NCBI GenBank assembly: GCA_018402735.1
Contig: JAGYIF010000001.1
Span: 62,001 to 126,000, forward strand
DNA length: 64,000 nucleotides
Direction of reading: 5' to 3'
Source of the DNA: Pelagibacteraceae bacterium
Lineage (GTDB): Bacteria; Pseudomonadota; Alphaproteobacteria; Pelagibacterales; Pelagibacteraceae
The notes under the pieces are model-generated. The model was not told the origin of the DNA. It did not search any database and saw only the letters and a program-made list of their open reading frames with translations. The translations under genes were made by a program, and so were the position numbers. Shown here piece by piece: positions 56,158-64,000 of the stretch. How positions within the stretch are numbered: position 1 is the stretch's first letter; each line of letters begins with the position of its first letter.

Positions 56158-57397
56158 TGTAATTATGACTTAATTTCTTAAAAAAAATATTTTTAAATTT
56201 ATCTTCCGTAATTTTCTCTATTACTTCTCCTAAAAAACCGTTAATCATCATCATTTTAGCGTCTTCTTTACTAATACCTCTTGATCTTAGATAAAATATA
56301 GACTCTTCATCGACGCTTCCGGAAGATGAGCCATGTGAACATTTAACATCATCAGCATAAATTTCAAGTTCTGGTTTTGCAAAAAATTTAACGTTATCAG
56401 ATAACAGTAAAGCTTTAGATAATTGATATCCGTCTGTTTTTTGAGCTTTTGAGTCTACAAATATTTTACCTTGAAATATTGCATTTGCAGAATCATACAA
56501 TGCTGATTTAACAAACTGACTACTTCTAGTGTGTTCTTCATTATGATTAATTTGTAATTTAATCTCGTGGTCACAATTATTACTAAGCAATTGAATGGCA
56601 TTAACATCTGCAAAACAATTTTTTCCATTTAAATTAATAATACTTTCATCTCTGCAAGAATTGATATTTTCTGAAAATGTAAAATACTCTAGTTCAGAAT
56701 TTTCATCTAAATTAGCTTTAACAAAGTTAAAAATAGTAGAATGCTTATTGTTGCAGTTTAAATCGTATTTTTTTAACTTAGACCCTTTTGCTAAAAAAAT
56801 TTCAGTATTTGATGTAATTAAGTACTCTATGCTAGAATCGTAAATAGTTTTTTCATATACAACCACATTTGATTTTTCATTTAATAATATAAAATTTTTT
56901 GAACTACAAAAATTTGATAAGAAATTTTTGGAGTAATAATTGTAAATTACGATAGGTTTAGTCAAACTAATATTGCTACTAACTTCTATTAAATAACCCT
57001 GGTCTGCAAAAGCATTATTTAAATTTAAAATTGGATTTTCTCCAGCTTTTTTGACTGATTTGAGAAATGAATTATTTTTTTTTATAACAAGACCCGCATC
57101 ATTACTATCTGTCAGTATCAAAACTCCATCAGCAAAAATAATAGAATAATGCTCAAAATTTTCCATAAGTGCATTTGGCAATATATTAGCCCCTGATTTT
57201 TTGTAATTAAGTTGTGAAAATTTTTTTAAATCTTGAACTAATGGAGAATATTTCCAATTTTCATCCCTAGATACGGGAAAACCTTTGCTAATAAAATTTG
57301 CAAAGGATTTTTTTCTAAATTCAAGATCGTTAACATCCGTTTTAAAAGTAGTTATAAACTTTTCAAAATTTATTTTAATTTCGTTATAATTTTCCAT
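56147..57397 (-). CDS. sufD: SufD, Fe-S assembly scaffold subunit
   Basis: This 416-residue protein shares the SufB/SufD beta-helix. The N-terminal half is divergent; the C-terminal signature DGYQLSKALLLSDNVKFFAKPELEIYADDVKCSHGSSSGSVDEESIFYLRSRGISKEDAKMMMINGFLGEV is clear, including the conserved Asp-Val-Lys-Cys-Ser-His-Gly. SufD pairs with SufB on the SufC dimer. It lies directly after sufC and overlaps sufS. Confidence 0.95.
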   Translation of the reverse strand: MENYNEIKINFEKFITTFKTDVNDLEFRKKSFANFISKGFPVSRDENWKYSPLVQDLKKFSQLNYKKSGANILPNALMENFEHYSIIFADGVLILTDSNDAGLVIKKNNSFLKSVKKAGENPILNLNNAFADQGYLIEVSSNISLTKPIVIYNYYSKNFLSNFCSSKNFILLNEKSNVVVYEKTIYDSSIEYLITSNTEIFLAKGSKLKKYDLNCNNKHSTIFNFVKANLDENSELEYFTFSENINSCRDESIINLNGKNCFADVNAIQLLSNNCDHEIKLQINHNEEHTRSSQFVKSALYDSANAIFQGKIFVDSKAQKTDGYQLSKALLLSDNVKFFAKPELEIYADDVKCSHGSSSGSVDEESIFYLRSRGISKEDAKMMMINGFLGEVIEKITEDKFKNIFFKKLSHNYNDD

Positions 57398-58135
57398 TTA
57401 GTTAATAAATTGACCATAACCTTGATCCTCAAGATCTAACGCCAACTTCCAATCTCCTGTTTTTACTATTTTTCCTTCCGACAACACATGTACAAAATCA
57501 GGCTTGATATAGTTCAAAAGTCTTTGATAATGCGTTATAATCAAAAAAGACCTTTCAGGATCACGAAGGCTATTCACTCCATTAGAAACTATTTTTAAAG
57601 CATCAATATCAAGTCCAGAATCTGTTTCATCCATCACAACAAAGCTGGGCTCTAACAAAGACATTTGTAAAATTTCATTTCTTTTTTTCTCACCCCCAGA
57701 AAAACCTACGTTTAACGGTCTTAATAACATTTCTTCTCCGATATTTAGTTCTTTTGCTTTCTCTTTAATAATTTTCAAAAAATCAATAGCATTAAGTTCC
57801 ACTTTGCCATTTGCTTTTCTCACTGAATTTAGTGATGTTCTTAAAAAGTTGTTAGTAAAAACTCCAGGAATTTCAATCGGATATTGAAAAGCCAAAAAAA
57901 TTCCTTCTCTAGCTCTTTCTTCAGCATTGAGCTCGAGGAGATTTTTTTTATTAAACTGAATTTCTCCTGATACATTGTACCCTTCTTTTCCTGACAAAAC
58001 ATAAGAAAGTGTGCTTTTTCCAGATCCATTTGGACCCATTATCGCATGCACTTCTCCTTTTCCAATTTTTAAATTTAAGCCCTTCAAAATCTCTTTATCG
58101 TCGACACTCGCTCTTAAATTTTTAATATCGATCAC
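57398..58135 (-). CDS. sufC: SufC, Fe-S assembly ATPase
   Basis: This 245-residue ABC-type ATPase has Walker [10 protein letters not shown] at residues 34-42, the Q-loop [13 protein letters not shown], the SufC-specific signature [14 protein letters not shown], Walker [15 protein letters not shown] and the switch His in IITHYQRLL. It drives SufBCD conformational change for cluster assembly. It shares one base with the sufB stop and ends one base before sufD begins. Confidence 0.97.
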   Translation of the reverse strand: MIDIKNLRASVDDKEILKGLNLKIGKGEVHAIMGPNGSGKSTLSYVLSGKEGYNVSGEIQFNKKNLLELNAEERAREGIFLAFQYPIEIPGVFTNNFLRTSLNSVRKANGKVELNAIDFLKIIKEKAKELNIGEEMLLRPLNVGFSGGEKKRNEILQMSLLEPSFVVMDETDSGLDIDALKIVSNGVNSLRDPERSFLIITHYQRLLNYIKPDFVHVLSEGKIVKTGDWKLALDLEDQGYGQFIN

Positions 58136-59586
58136 TATCCAACACTACCCTCTAAACTTATCCCAACTAATTTTTGCGCTTCTACAGCAAATTCCATAGG
58201 TAGTTGTTGCAAGACTTCTTTGCAAAAACCATTAACAATTAAACTTACGGATTCCTCTTGATTTAAACCTCTTTGTCTACAATAAAATAATTGATCATCA
58301 CTGATTTTTGATGTTGTTGCTTCATGCTCAATTTCTGATGTTGAGTTTTTATTTTCTATATAAGGAATAGTATGGGCTCCACACTTATTACCAACAAGTA
58401 ATGAATCGCATTGAGTATAATTCTTTGCGCCTGTTGCTTTCGGATGAATACTAACTAGTCCTCTATAAGTATTGTCAGCATGACCAGCTGATATTCCTTT
58501 TGAAATAATTTTACTTCTAGTATTTTTCCCTAAATGAATCATTTTTGTTCCAGTATCTGCTTTTTGATAATTATTTGTAATCGCAACAGAATAAAATTCT
58601 CCTTGGGAGTTATCACCTTGTAAAATGCAACTTGGATATTTCCATGTAATGGCCGAACCTGTTTCAACTTGTGTCCATGAAATTTTTGAATTTTTTCCTC
58701 TGCAAGCACCTCGTTTAGTTACAAAGTTGTAAATACCTCCATTTCCTTCTTTGTCACCTGGATACCAATTTTGTACAGTTGAGTATTTAATTTCAGCATC
58801 GTCTAATGCCACAAGCTCAACATTGGCGGCATGCAATTGATTTTCATCTCTCATTGGTGCAGTGCAGCCTTCTAAATAACTAACGTAGCTACCCTTATCT
58901 GCAATAATTAATGTTCTTTCAAATTGACCTGTATTAGAAGCATTTATTCTAAAGTAAGTTGAAAGTTCCATAGGACATCTAACTCCTGGAGGGATATAAA
59001 CAAATGAGCCATCCGTAAATACAGCAGAATTTAAAGTTGCAAAAAAATGATCCGACATTGGAATTACTGAGCCTAAATATTTTTGAACAAGCTCAGGATG
59101 TTCTCTTGTCGCTTCGGATATTGAACAAAAAATTACACCAATTTCATTTAATTTATCTTTAAATGTGGTTGCGACGGAAACAGAATCAAACACAGCATCC
59201 ACCGCAATACCTGCTAATTTTTTTTGTTCTAAAAGTGGTATACCTAATTTTTCATAAGTTTTTCTAATTTCTGGATCTATGTCATCTAAAGATTTTGGCT
59301 GATCTGTTAAACTCTTAGGCGCTGAATAATAATAAAGATCTTGATAATTTATTTTTGGATATTTTGGTTTTTGCCAATCAGGCTCTTTCATAGACTGCAA
59401 CCTATCAAATGCTTTTAATCTCCAGTTTAGCATCCACTGAGGCTCTTTTTTTTGTTTCGAAATAAAATGAACCACTTCCTTCGACAATCCCTTAGGAACA
59501 TCTATAGTTTCAATATCAGTAACAAATCCGTGTGCGTAATCGGAGCCCTGTTTGTAATTTTTTATAAACTCCTGTCCATTACTCAT
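58135..59586 (-). CDS. sufB: SufB, Fe-S cluster scaffold
   Basis: This 483-residue scaffold is the cluster-building core of SufBCD. The N-terminal part includes [15 protein letters not shown] and [61 protein letters not shown] and [55 protein letters not shown] are diagnostic, with the acceptor cysteines in [14 protein letters not shown]. It is the first gene of sufBCDSUT-A; no iscR/rirA gene precedes it. Confidence 0.97.
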   Translation of the reverse strand: MSNGQEFIKNYKQGSDYAHGFVTDIETIDVPKGLSKEVVHFISKQKKEPQWMLNWRLKAFDRLQSMKEPDWQKPKYPKINYQDLYYYSAPKSLTDQPKSLDDIDPEIRKTYEKLGIPLLEQKKLAGIAVDAVFDSVSVATTFKDKLNEIGVIFCSISEATREHPELVQKYLGSVIPMSDHFFATLNSAVFTDGSFVYIPPGVRCPMELSTYFRINASNTGQFERTLIIADKGSYVSYLEGCTAPMRDENQLHAANVELVALDDAEIKYSTVQNWYPGDKEGNGGIYNFVTKRGACRGKNSKISWTQVETGSAITWKYPSCILQGDNSQGEFYSVAITNNYQKADTGTKMIHLGKNTRSKIISKGISAGHADNTYRGLVSIHPKATGAKNYTQCDSLLVGNKCGAHTIPYIENKNSTSEIEHEATTSKISDDQLFYCRQRGLNQEESVSLIVNGFCKEVLQQLPMEFAVEAQKLVGISLEGSVG

Positions 59587-59657
59587 AAAATTGTCTTATT
59601 TTCTAAACTAAAGAGGTAAGTGTTAACATTCAAGGTGATATTTTATACCTTAATAAT

Positions 59658-59686
59658 AGTTTACTTATGTTATAAGCATTTTTCAA
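59658..59686 (-). promoter_or_regulatory. Predicted sufB promoter with an internal dyad
   Basis: On the minus strand TTGAAA (59686-59681) and TAAACT (59663-59658) lie 17 nt apart. The spacer contains the perfect dyad CTTAT-GTT-ATAAG (59664-59676), which fills the positions next to the -10. A repressor bound there would block polymerase, as expected for an iron- or cluster-sensing regulator. It does not match the published IscR type 1, RirA or Irr consensus sites, so the regulator is unknown. Confidence 0.4.
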
Positions 59687-59705
59687 ATTTATTCAATTAC
59701 ATCTA

Positions 59706-60362
59706 ATGAGATACAACAACGCAGAAATTTTTATAAATGGTCCAGATGGCAAGCTGGAGGCAAAATATATTCAAAGCAAAAAGGACAATGCTCCCATTGC
59801 ATTAATTTTGCATCCACATCCAGAATACGGTGGAACAATGAATAATCGAGTTACCTATAATGCATTTCATGCATTTTTACAGAATGAGTTTTCTGTGTGT
59901 AGATTTAATTTTAGAGGAGTGGGTAAGAGTGAGGGAAAATTTGATAATGGTCTTGGAGAATTATCTGATGCCGCTGCAGCTTTAGATTTTATTCAAAGAA
60001 GTAACCCAAATTCGAATGAAAGCTGGGTTGTTGGTTTTTCTTTTGGTGCGTTGATATGCATGCAATTATTAATGCGCAGACCTGAGATTTTTAGATTTGT
60101 GTCTATCTCACCACAGCCTAACATATTTGATTTTAATTTTCTTGCACCCTGCCCAACTTCGGGACTTGTTATACATGGTAATCAAGATCAACTAGTTACG
60201 GACGAAGCACTTAAGAGTTTAAAAGCCAAGCTAACCAATCAAAAAAAGATTGCAGTAGATTTTTCTGAAATCAAGGGTGCTGATCATTTTTTTCTTAATA
60301 AAGACAAAGAATTTATAAAAGTATTGGATACTTATATAAAAAAAGAATCTAGGTTTTTTTAA
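59706..60362 (+). CDS. Alpha/beta hydrolase of the COG2945 type
   Basis: This 218-residue protein has the hydrolase landmarks LILHPHPEYGGTMNNRV, FNFRGVGKSEGKFDNG, the nucleophile Ser112 in VVGFSFGAL, an Asp in VIHGNQDQLV and a His in KGADHFF. The HPHPxxGGTM motif marks a family of small cytosolic hydrolases common in proteobacteria; the substrate is unknown. It is divergent from sufB (119 nt) and its 3' end overlaps anmK by 4 nt. Confidence 0.85.
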   Translation: MRYNNAEIFINGPDGKLEAKYIQSKKDNAPIALILHPHPEYGGTMNNRVTYNAFHAFLQNEFSVCRFNFRGVGKSEGKFDNGLGELSDAAAALDFIQRSNPNSNESWVVGFSFGALICMQLLMRRPEIFRFVSISPQPNIFDFNFLAPCPTSGLVIHGNQDQLVTDEALKSLKAKLTNQKKIAVDFSEIKGADHFFLNKDKEFIKVLDTYIKKESRFF

Positions 60363-61453
60363 TATTTACAAATTTCACCACCAGAAACATTCTTTTTAAC
60401 TCCTGTAGTTTGTTTAAAAGTGATTGGCAACTTAAGTAATGATCTTACAGCAATATAGGCAAGGGCTTGTGATTCTAAAAAATCACCATTAATTTTTTTT
60501 TCATCCAAAATCGCTATATTAGCAATAATATTATTTTGTATTGTTTTCATAATAAACAAATTTTTTCTACCTCCTCCTCCAAAATAAATATTATTTATAT
60601 TTTTGTATTGATTAATTACATTTGCAATTAAAATACCTGTTAAATAAGAAAGTGTTGCTGCTCCATTTTCTAAGGACATTCCTCTAAGTTCAGAAATATT
60701 AAAATCAGAAGTGTCGTAAGATATATTTTTTTTTACATAATAATCATGTCTATCCATAAAATTATTTATAAAATTAGAATCTACCTTTCCTTTTTCTGAT
60801 ATTTTTCCATTTTCATCAAAATGTTTTCCTGTATTTAAAAAAATCCATTGATCTAATAAGCAGTTACCAGGACCAATATCAGACGCATATATTTTATTTT
60901 TACTAATAAATGTAAAATTTGAAATACCTCCAATATTTATAAACATGCAAGGTTTTTTATTATTAAGTTTATTTGCTAAGTACTTATGGTAAATTGGTAT
61001 TAACGGTGCACCCTGACCTCCAAAGTCTAAATCCTTTTGTCTAAAATTAAAAATAACATTTGTTTTTAGTAGACTCGCTAATAGTTCTGGATTTCCTAAC
61101 TGAAGTGTTTGTTTCATTTCTGGTTTATGCAAAACTGTAACTCCATGAAAACCAATTATGTCTATTTTTTTTTTATATTTTTCTATAATTTTTTTTGCAG
61201 AACGTGCGTGAATTAAAGTAATAATTCTACTTAATTCAAGAAATGATTTTGATTTTGATATATTAGTAACATTTTTGTTTAATAAGCTATTTTTAAAATT
61301 CTTTATATTTAATTTTGTTTGCTTATCATAAGGGTAATAGAGATCTTTTTTTAATATCACACGGTCTTTTCCATCAGTTTCTATAATGGAAATATCTACG
61401 CCATCAAATGATGTACCACTCATCATTCCTAAACTTGAATAAATTTGACTCAT
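60359..61453 (-). CDS. anmK: Anhydro-N-acetylmuramic acid kinase
   Basis: This 364-residue ASKHA kinase converts anhydroMurNAc to MurNAc-6-phosphate in cell-wall recycling. The N-terminal ATP-binding motif GMMSGTSFDGVDISII, IGFHGVTVLHKP, the FRQKDLDFGGQGAPLIPIYHKYL block with catalytic Asp, NIGGISNFTFI, ASDIGPGNCLLDQW, IYFGGGGRKNLFI and ESQALAYIAVRSL are all recognisable. The anmK-tyrS divergent arrangement is common in alphaproteobacteria. Confidence 0.95.
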   Translation of the reverse strand: MSQIYSSLGMMSGTSFDGVDISIIETDGKDRVILKKDLYYPYDKQTKLNIKNFKNSLLNKNVTNISKSKSFLELSRIITLIHARSAKKIIEKYKKKIDIIGFHGVTVLHKPEMKQTLQLGNPELLASLLKTNVIFNFRQKDLDFGGQGAPLIPIYHKYLANKLNNKKPCMFINIGGISNFTFISKNKIYASDIGPGNCLLDQWIFLNTGKHFDENGKISEKGKVDSNFINNFMDRHDYYVKKNISYDTSDFNISELRGMSLENGAATLSYLTGILIANVINQYKNINNIYFGGGGRKNLFIMKTIQNNIIANIAILDEKKINGDFLESQALAYIAVRSLLKLPITFKQTTGVKKNVSGGEICKY

Positions 61454-61482
61454 AAATAATATTTTAAAATAGTTTAATATTG

Positions 61483-61488
61483 TATAAT
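61483..61488 (+). promoter_or_regulatory. Predicted tyrS -10 element
   Basis: A perfect TATAAT lies 24 nt before the tyrS ATG, inside the 59-nt anmK/tyrS spacer. The region 16-18 nt upstream is A/T-rich without a clear -35 box. In DNA this AT-rich a single hexamer can occur by chance. Confidence 0.4.
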
Positions 61489-61512
61489 AATCTAATAATT
61501 ACAGTCTTATAA

Positions 61513-62751
61513 ATGAATAAAAACCTATTAACAGAATTTAAAAATCGTGGTTTCTTTTTTCAATGCACAAATGAAAAATACTTAGAAAAATTATTAGATA
61601 ATAAAAAAATATCTTTCTACATTGGTTTTGATTGTACTGCTTCAAGCTTACATGTCGGTAGCTTAATACAAATAATGTGTCTTCGTTTATTTCAAAAATA
61701 TGGACACACTCCTATCGTATTGCTTGGTGGTGGCACAACCATAGTTGGTGACCCCTCCGGTAAAGAAGAATCAAGAAAAATACTCTCAGAAAAAGAAATT
61801 CAAAAAAATATAAAGAAAATTAAAAATGTTTTTGCAAAATTTTTAAACTCAAAAGTAAAAAATAAACCTGTTTATGTTGATAACAAAAATTGGTTATCCA
61901 AATTAAATTATATTAATTTTTTAAGAGATTTTGGAAAATATTTTACAATTAATAAAATGTTAACTTTTGATAGTGTGAAACTTAGATTGGATCGTGAACA
62001 ATCATTAAGTTTTTTAGAATTTAATTATATGATTCTACAAGCATACGATTACCTAGAATTGTTTAAAAAAAATAGATGTTTATTACAAATTGGTGGCTCT
62101 GACCAATGGGGAAATATTATAAATGGAGTTGAACTAGTTAAAAAGGAGGCGCAAGAAGAAGTGGTTGGACTAACCACGCCACTGATAACAACGTCTCAAG
62201 GCACAAAAATGGGCAAGACAGAAAAAGGTGCAGTTTGGTTAGATGAAGAATTATTAAGCAGTTATGATTATTGGCAATTTTGGAGAAATACTGATGATCG
62301 TGATGTAATTAAATATTTATATTTATTTACAGAACTCACTACTGACAACATTAAACAATATGAAAATTATTCAGGCTCAAAATTAAATGAGTTGAAAATA
62401 TTACTAGCTAATGAAGCAACAAAATTACTTCATGGTAAGAAGGCAGCAAAAAAAGCAGAACTTACCTCTAAATCTACCTTTGAGTCTCGTTCCACTGGGG
62501 ATGAGTTACCAAGTAAAAAAATTAAAAAAAGTGATATTGAAAAAGGAATTTTGTTTAAAAATTTGTTACTGAATATAGAATTTGCATCTTCTGGTGGGGA
62601 TTTTAAAAGAAATCTATCTAACAAAGCTTATCGTATTAACAACGTTATAGAAACCAACGATACTAAGCTACTTACATTAACAGACGCCATTGATAAACAA
62701 ATCAAAATATCTTTTGGTAAAAAAAAACATTTTGTAATTAAAGTTATTTAG
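61513..62751 (+). CDS. tyrS: Tyrosyl-tRNA synthetase
   Basis: This 412-residue class I synthetase has the HIGH-like SSLHVGSLIQIMCLRLFQKYG block, the FIGFDCTASSLHVG start, LLGGGTTIVGDPSGKEESR, YMILQAYDYLELFK, QIGGSDQWGNIINGVEL and the KMSKS-type GTKMGKTEKGAVWLD, in which the motif reads KMGKT. A C-terminal S4 domain follows (NLLLNIEFASSGGDFKRNLSNKAYRINN). It overlaps the AsmA-like gene convergently by 8 nt. Confidence 0.96.
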   Translation: MNKNLLTEFKNRGFFFQCTNEKYLEKLLDNKKISFYIGFDCTASSLHVGSLIQIMCLRLFQKYGHTPIVLLGGGTTIVGDPSGKEESRKILSEKEIQKNIKKIKNVFAKFLNSKVKNKPVYVDNKNWLSKLNYINFLRDFGKYFTINKMLTFDSVKLRLDREQSLSFLEFNYMILQAYDYLELFKKNRCLLQIGGSDQWGNIINGVELVKKEAQEEVVGLTTPLITTSQGTKMGKTEKGAVWLDEELLSSYDYWQFWRNTDDRDVIKYLYLFTELTTDNIKQYENYSGSKLNELKILLANEATKLLHGKKAAKKAELTSKSTFESRSTGDELPSKKIKKSDIEKGILFKNLLLNIEFASSGGDFKRNLSNKAYRINNVIETNDTKLLTLTDAIDKQIKISFGKKKHFVIKVI

Positions 62752-64000
62752 AACTACTTCTAAATAAATCAAAAAAGCGCTGAATGAATCTTGGTGTTAG
62801 GGTTCGAATGGGGTTAACTGTTGTTTCCAAAGAATTTGGTTGTCCTTTAATTTTAAAACTGGCTCCAAATATTCCATCTCCTTGTTTACCAGTAAATATC
62901 TTACCAACAACTGGAACCTGTCTAATAATGTCATTAACTAAGTAAGCTGGAACTAAATTTCCATCTAAACTTACAAAGCCATCAGGATTTATTTTTCCTT
63001 CCAAAGTATAGCCAAGAGAATCTCCGGTACCGTAAGCATCTATAATTGTAAGAGTTTTATTTTTAATTTCGTATTCCAGGTACGACTTGTCAAAAAAAAC
63101 TCCTTTACCCGTAAGTGTATCAATTATTCCTGTAAAAGAGGTTAGTGAAAGTAAATTTGCAAGAATAGGCATTTCTTTCACATAATAATTGCTTAATGTA
63201 ATTTTAGTGTTTGTTTTATCAACTGCCAGATCCTCCTCAGATATATAATTTAATTTACCGTTACCAAATCCTTTTGCAAAATTAAGTCCAGATAAAAAAG
63301 GGACTGATCTATCGGATACAAAAGTAGTTACAATATTATTTTTTTTATTTTTATTTATCGTTATAGAAGCTGTTTCTGTATTTGAAAATGAGCCAAATCC
63401 ATTTAAACTTTCATATTCACCATTTTTTAAATTTGCAGAAAGAACCAGTTCATTAATTACATCTTTACCAATATAAACTTTTTTAATTTTAGCAGTTAGT
63501 TTAGAGTTAAAATTTGAAGAAACTGTATTAGAGTCATCACTAAAATCTGTTAAGGATTGAATAAACTTAGTTAAATCTAAAGAATCTCCAACTATAGAAA
63601 CATTATCCTTATTTTTGTTAATAGAGACTGAGTTTTTTGGTGTTTCTATATTTATTGATTTAAAATTTTCAATTTCATTATTTTTATTTAAAATTAAATT
63701 AACTAAATTTATCTTTGAGTCTTTTGCCACATAAGACAGCTGACTAAAGATATTTATATTTTCAGATTTTTTATCTAGTGTAAAATCTAAACTTGCTTTT
63801 GATTTGGGCTCTTTTTTATAATTAATGTCATCGAATTTAACTAGGGCATTATCTAAATTCAACTTAGCATTAATAATATTTCGACCTTGTTTGTTGTTTG
63901 AGCTAATATTGAAATCAATCTGTCCATTAATTACTTCATTTTTTAAAAAAGTATTAAAATCTACAGTGTCAATTGAGCCTGAAAAGTTACTTTGGTAAAG
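62744..64000 (-). CDS. AsmA-like C-terminal domain protein (start lies beyond the right edge)
   Basis: The reading frame is open to the last base of the window, so the gene is truncated at its N-terminal end; a TTG at 63862 is only an internal codon. The C-terminal 90 residues (LEGKINPDGFVSLDGNLVPAYLVNDII, QVPVVGKIFTGKQGDGIFGASFKIKG) match the AsmA-like C-terminal region of large periplasmic/envelope-bridging proteins (AsmA/YhdP-type), which are linked to phospholipid movement to the outer membrane. The repeated beta-strand pattern upstream fits the repeating-groove fold of this superfamily. Its position beside tyrS is frequent in alphaproteobacteria. Confidence 0.8.
   Translation of the reverse strand, partial: LYQSNFSGSIDTVDFNTFLKNEVINGQIDFNISSNNKQGRNIINAKLNLDNALVKFDDINYKKEPKSKASLDFTLDKKSENINIFSQLSYVAKDSKINLVNLILNKNNEIENFKSINIETPKNSVSINKNKDNVSIVGDSLDLTKFIQSLTDFSDDSNTVSSNFNSKLTAKIKKVYIGKDVINELVLSANLKNGEYESLNGFGSFSNTETASITINKNKKNNIVTTFVSDRSVPFLSGLNFAKGFGNGKLNYISEEDLAVDKTNTKITLSNYYVKEMPILANLLSLTSFTGIIDTLTGKGVFFDKSYLEYEIKNKTLTIIDAYGTGDSLGYTLEGKINPDGFVSLDGNLVPAYLVNDIIRQVPVVGKIFTGKQGDGIFGASFKIKGQPNSLETTVNPIRTLTPRFIQRFFDLFRSSSK

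Noticed and set aside
62744-63862. Complete 372-residue AsmA-like gene starting at TTG 63862
   Set aside because: The frame continues open to base 64000, so the TTG is an internal Leu codon and the gene is truncated by the window.
1-64000. CRISPR arrays, transposases, integrases, phage genes, toxin-antitoxin pairs or defence systems
   Set aside because: None seen. Apart from the small unknown genes at 50445-51148 every gene has a housekeeping assignment, so I do not claim a new defence or mobile system.

Overview
The window is a gene-dense, very AT-rich (by eye about 70% A+T) piece of a bacterial chromosome. Gene content and order point to a free-living, streamlined alphaproteobacterium, most likely of the SAR11/Pelagibacterales type. 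The grounds are: single-copy housekeeping genes with mostly 0-20 nt spacing or short overlaps; a short-form ProRS; LpxI instead of LpxH; RNase J; a DUF1467 protein; a 14-gene nuo cluster in canonical A-to-N order; an alphaproteobacterial SOS box (GAAC-N7-GAAC) in front of lexA; and a structured leader before rpsB resembling the S2 leader described in 'Candidatus Pelagibacter ubique'. The lineage is an inference; no 16S gene is present. I found no mobile element, phage gene, CRISPR array or integrase.

Layout. 1-5276 (minus): the start of lipA, an ftsB-like gene, eno, kdsA, pyrG, secG, tpiA. 5322-14037 (plus): a PpiD-like periplasmic chaperone, trpE-G-D-C, lexA, gltX, gltA. 14034-25141 (minus): the envelope/translation block rpsB-tsf-frr-uppS-cdsA-dxr-bamA-lpxD-fabZ-lpxA-lpxI-lpxB. 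In many alphaproteobacteria pyrH lies between tsf and frr and rseP between dxr and bamA; both are missing here. 25142-25253 holds the rpsB promoter and a compact pseudoknotted leader. 25259-35116 (minus): dnaE, lolD, lolC/E, proS, a DUF1467 protein, rnj, coaX, birA. 35123-48943 (minus): complex I, nuoN back to nuoA. 49027-50200 (minus): a divergent gpsA and tRNA-Thr(UGU). 50445-51965 (plus): an uncharacterised small gene with a duplicated helix, a zinc-ribbon membrane protein, a second U-type Fe-S scaffold and SufE. 51952-53829: zapE (minus) and nadK (plus). 53819-59586 (minus): sufB-C-D-S-U-T and an A-type carrier. 59706-62751: an alpha/beta hydrolase (plus), anmK (minus), tyrS (plus). 62744-64000 (minus): the C-terminal part of an AsmA-like protein whose start lies beyond the window.

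How the genes work together. The envelope block carries lipid A synthesis (lpxA, lpxD, lpxI, lpxB, plus kdsA for Kdo), outer-membrane protein and lipoprotein export (bamA, lolCD, the PpiD-like chaperone, the AsmA-like protein) and the isoprenoid/phospholipid precursors (dxr, uppS, cdsA). Complex I and its Fe-S supply (the suf operon plus SufE and an extra scaffold) lie in the same 25 kb. Regulation that can be read from sequence: LexA autoregulation, S2 leader control of rpsB-tsf, and a dyad inside the predicted sufB promoter. All five convergent gene pairs overlap at their 3' ends, so there is no room for intrinsic terminators between them.

I did not find a clearly new defence or metabolic system. 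The best leads are the pseudoknotted rpsB leader, the uncharacterised 50445-51148 gene pair, the sufB operator candidate, and the absence of pyrH and rseP from their usual places.
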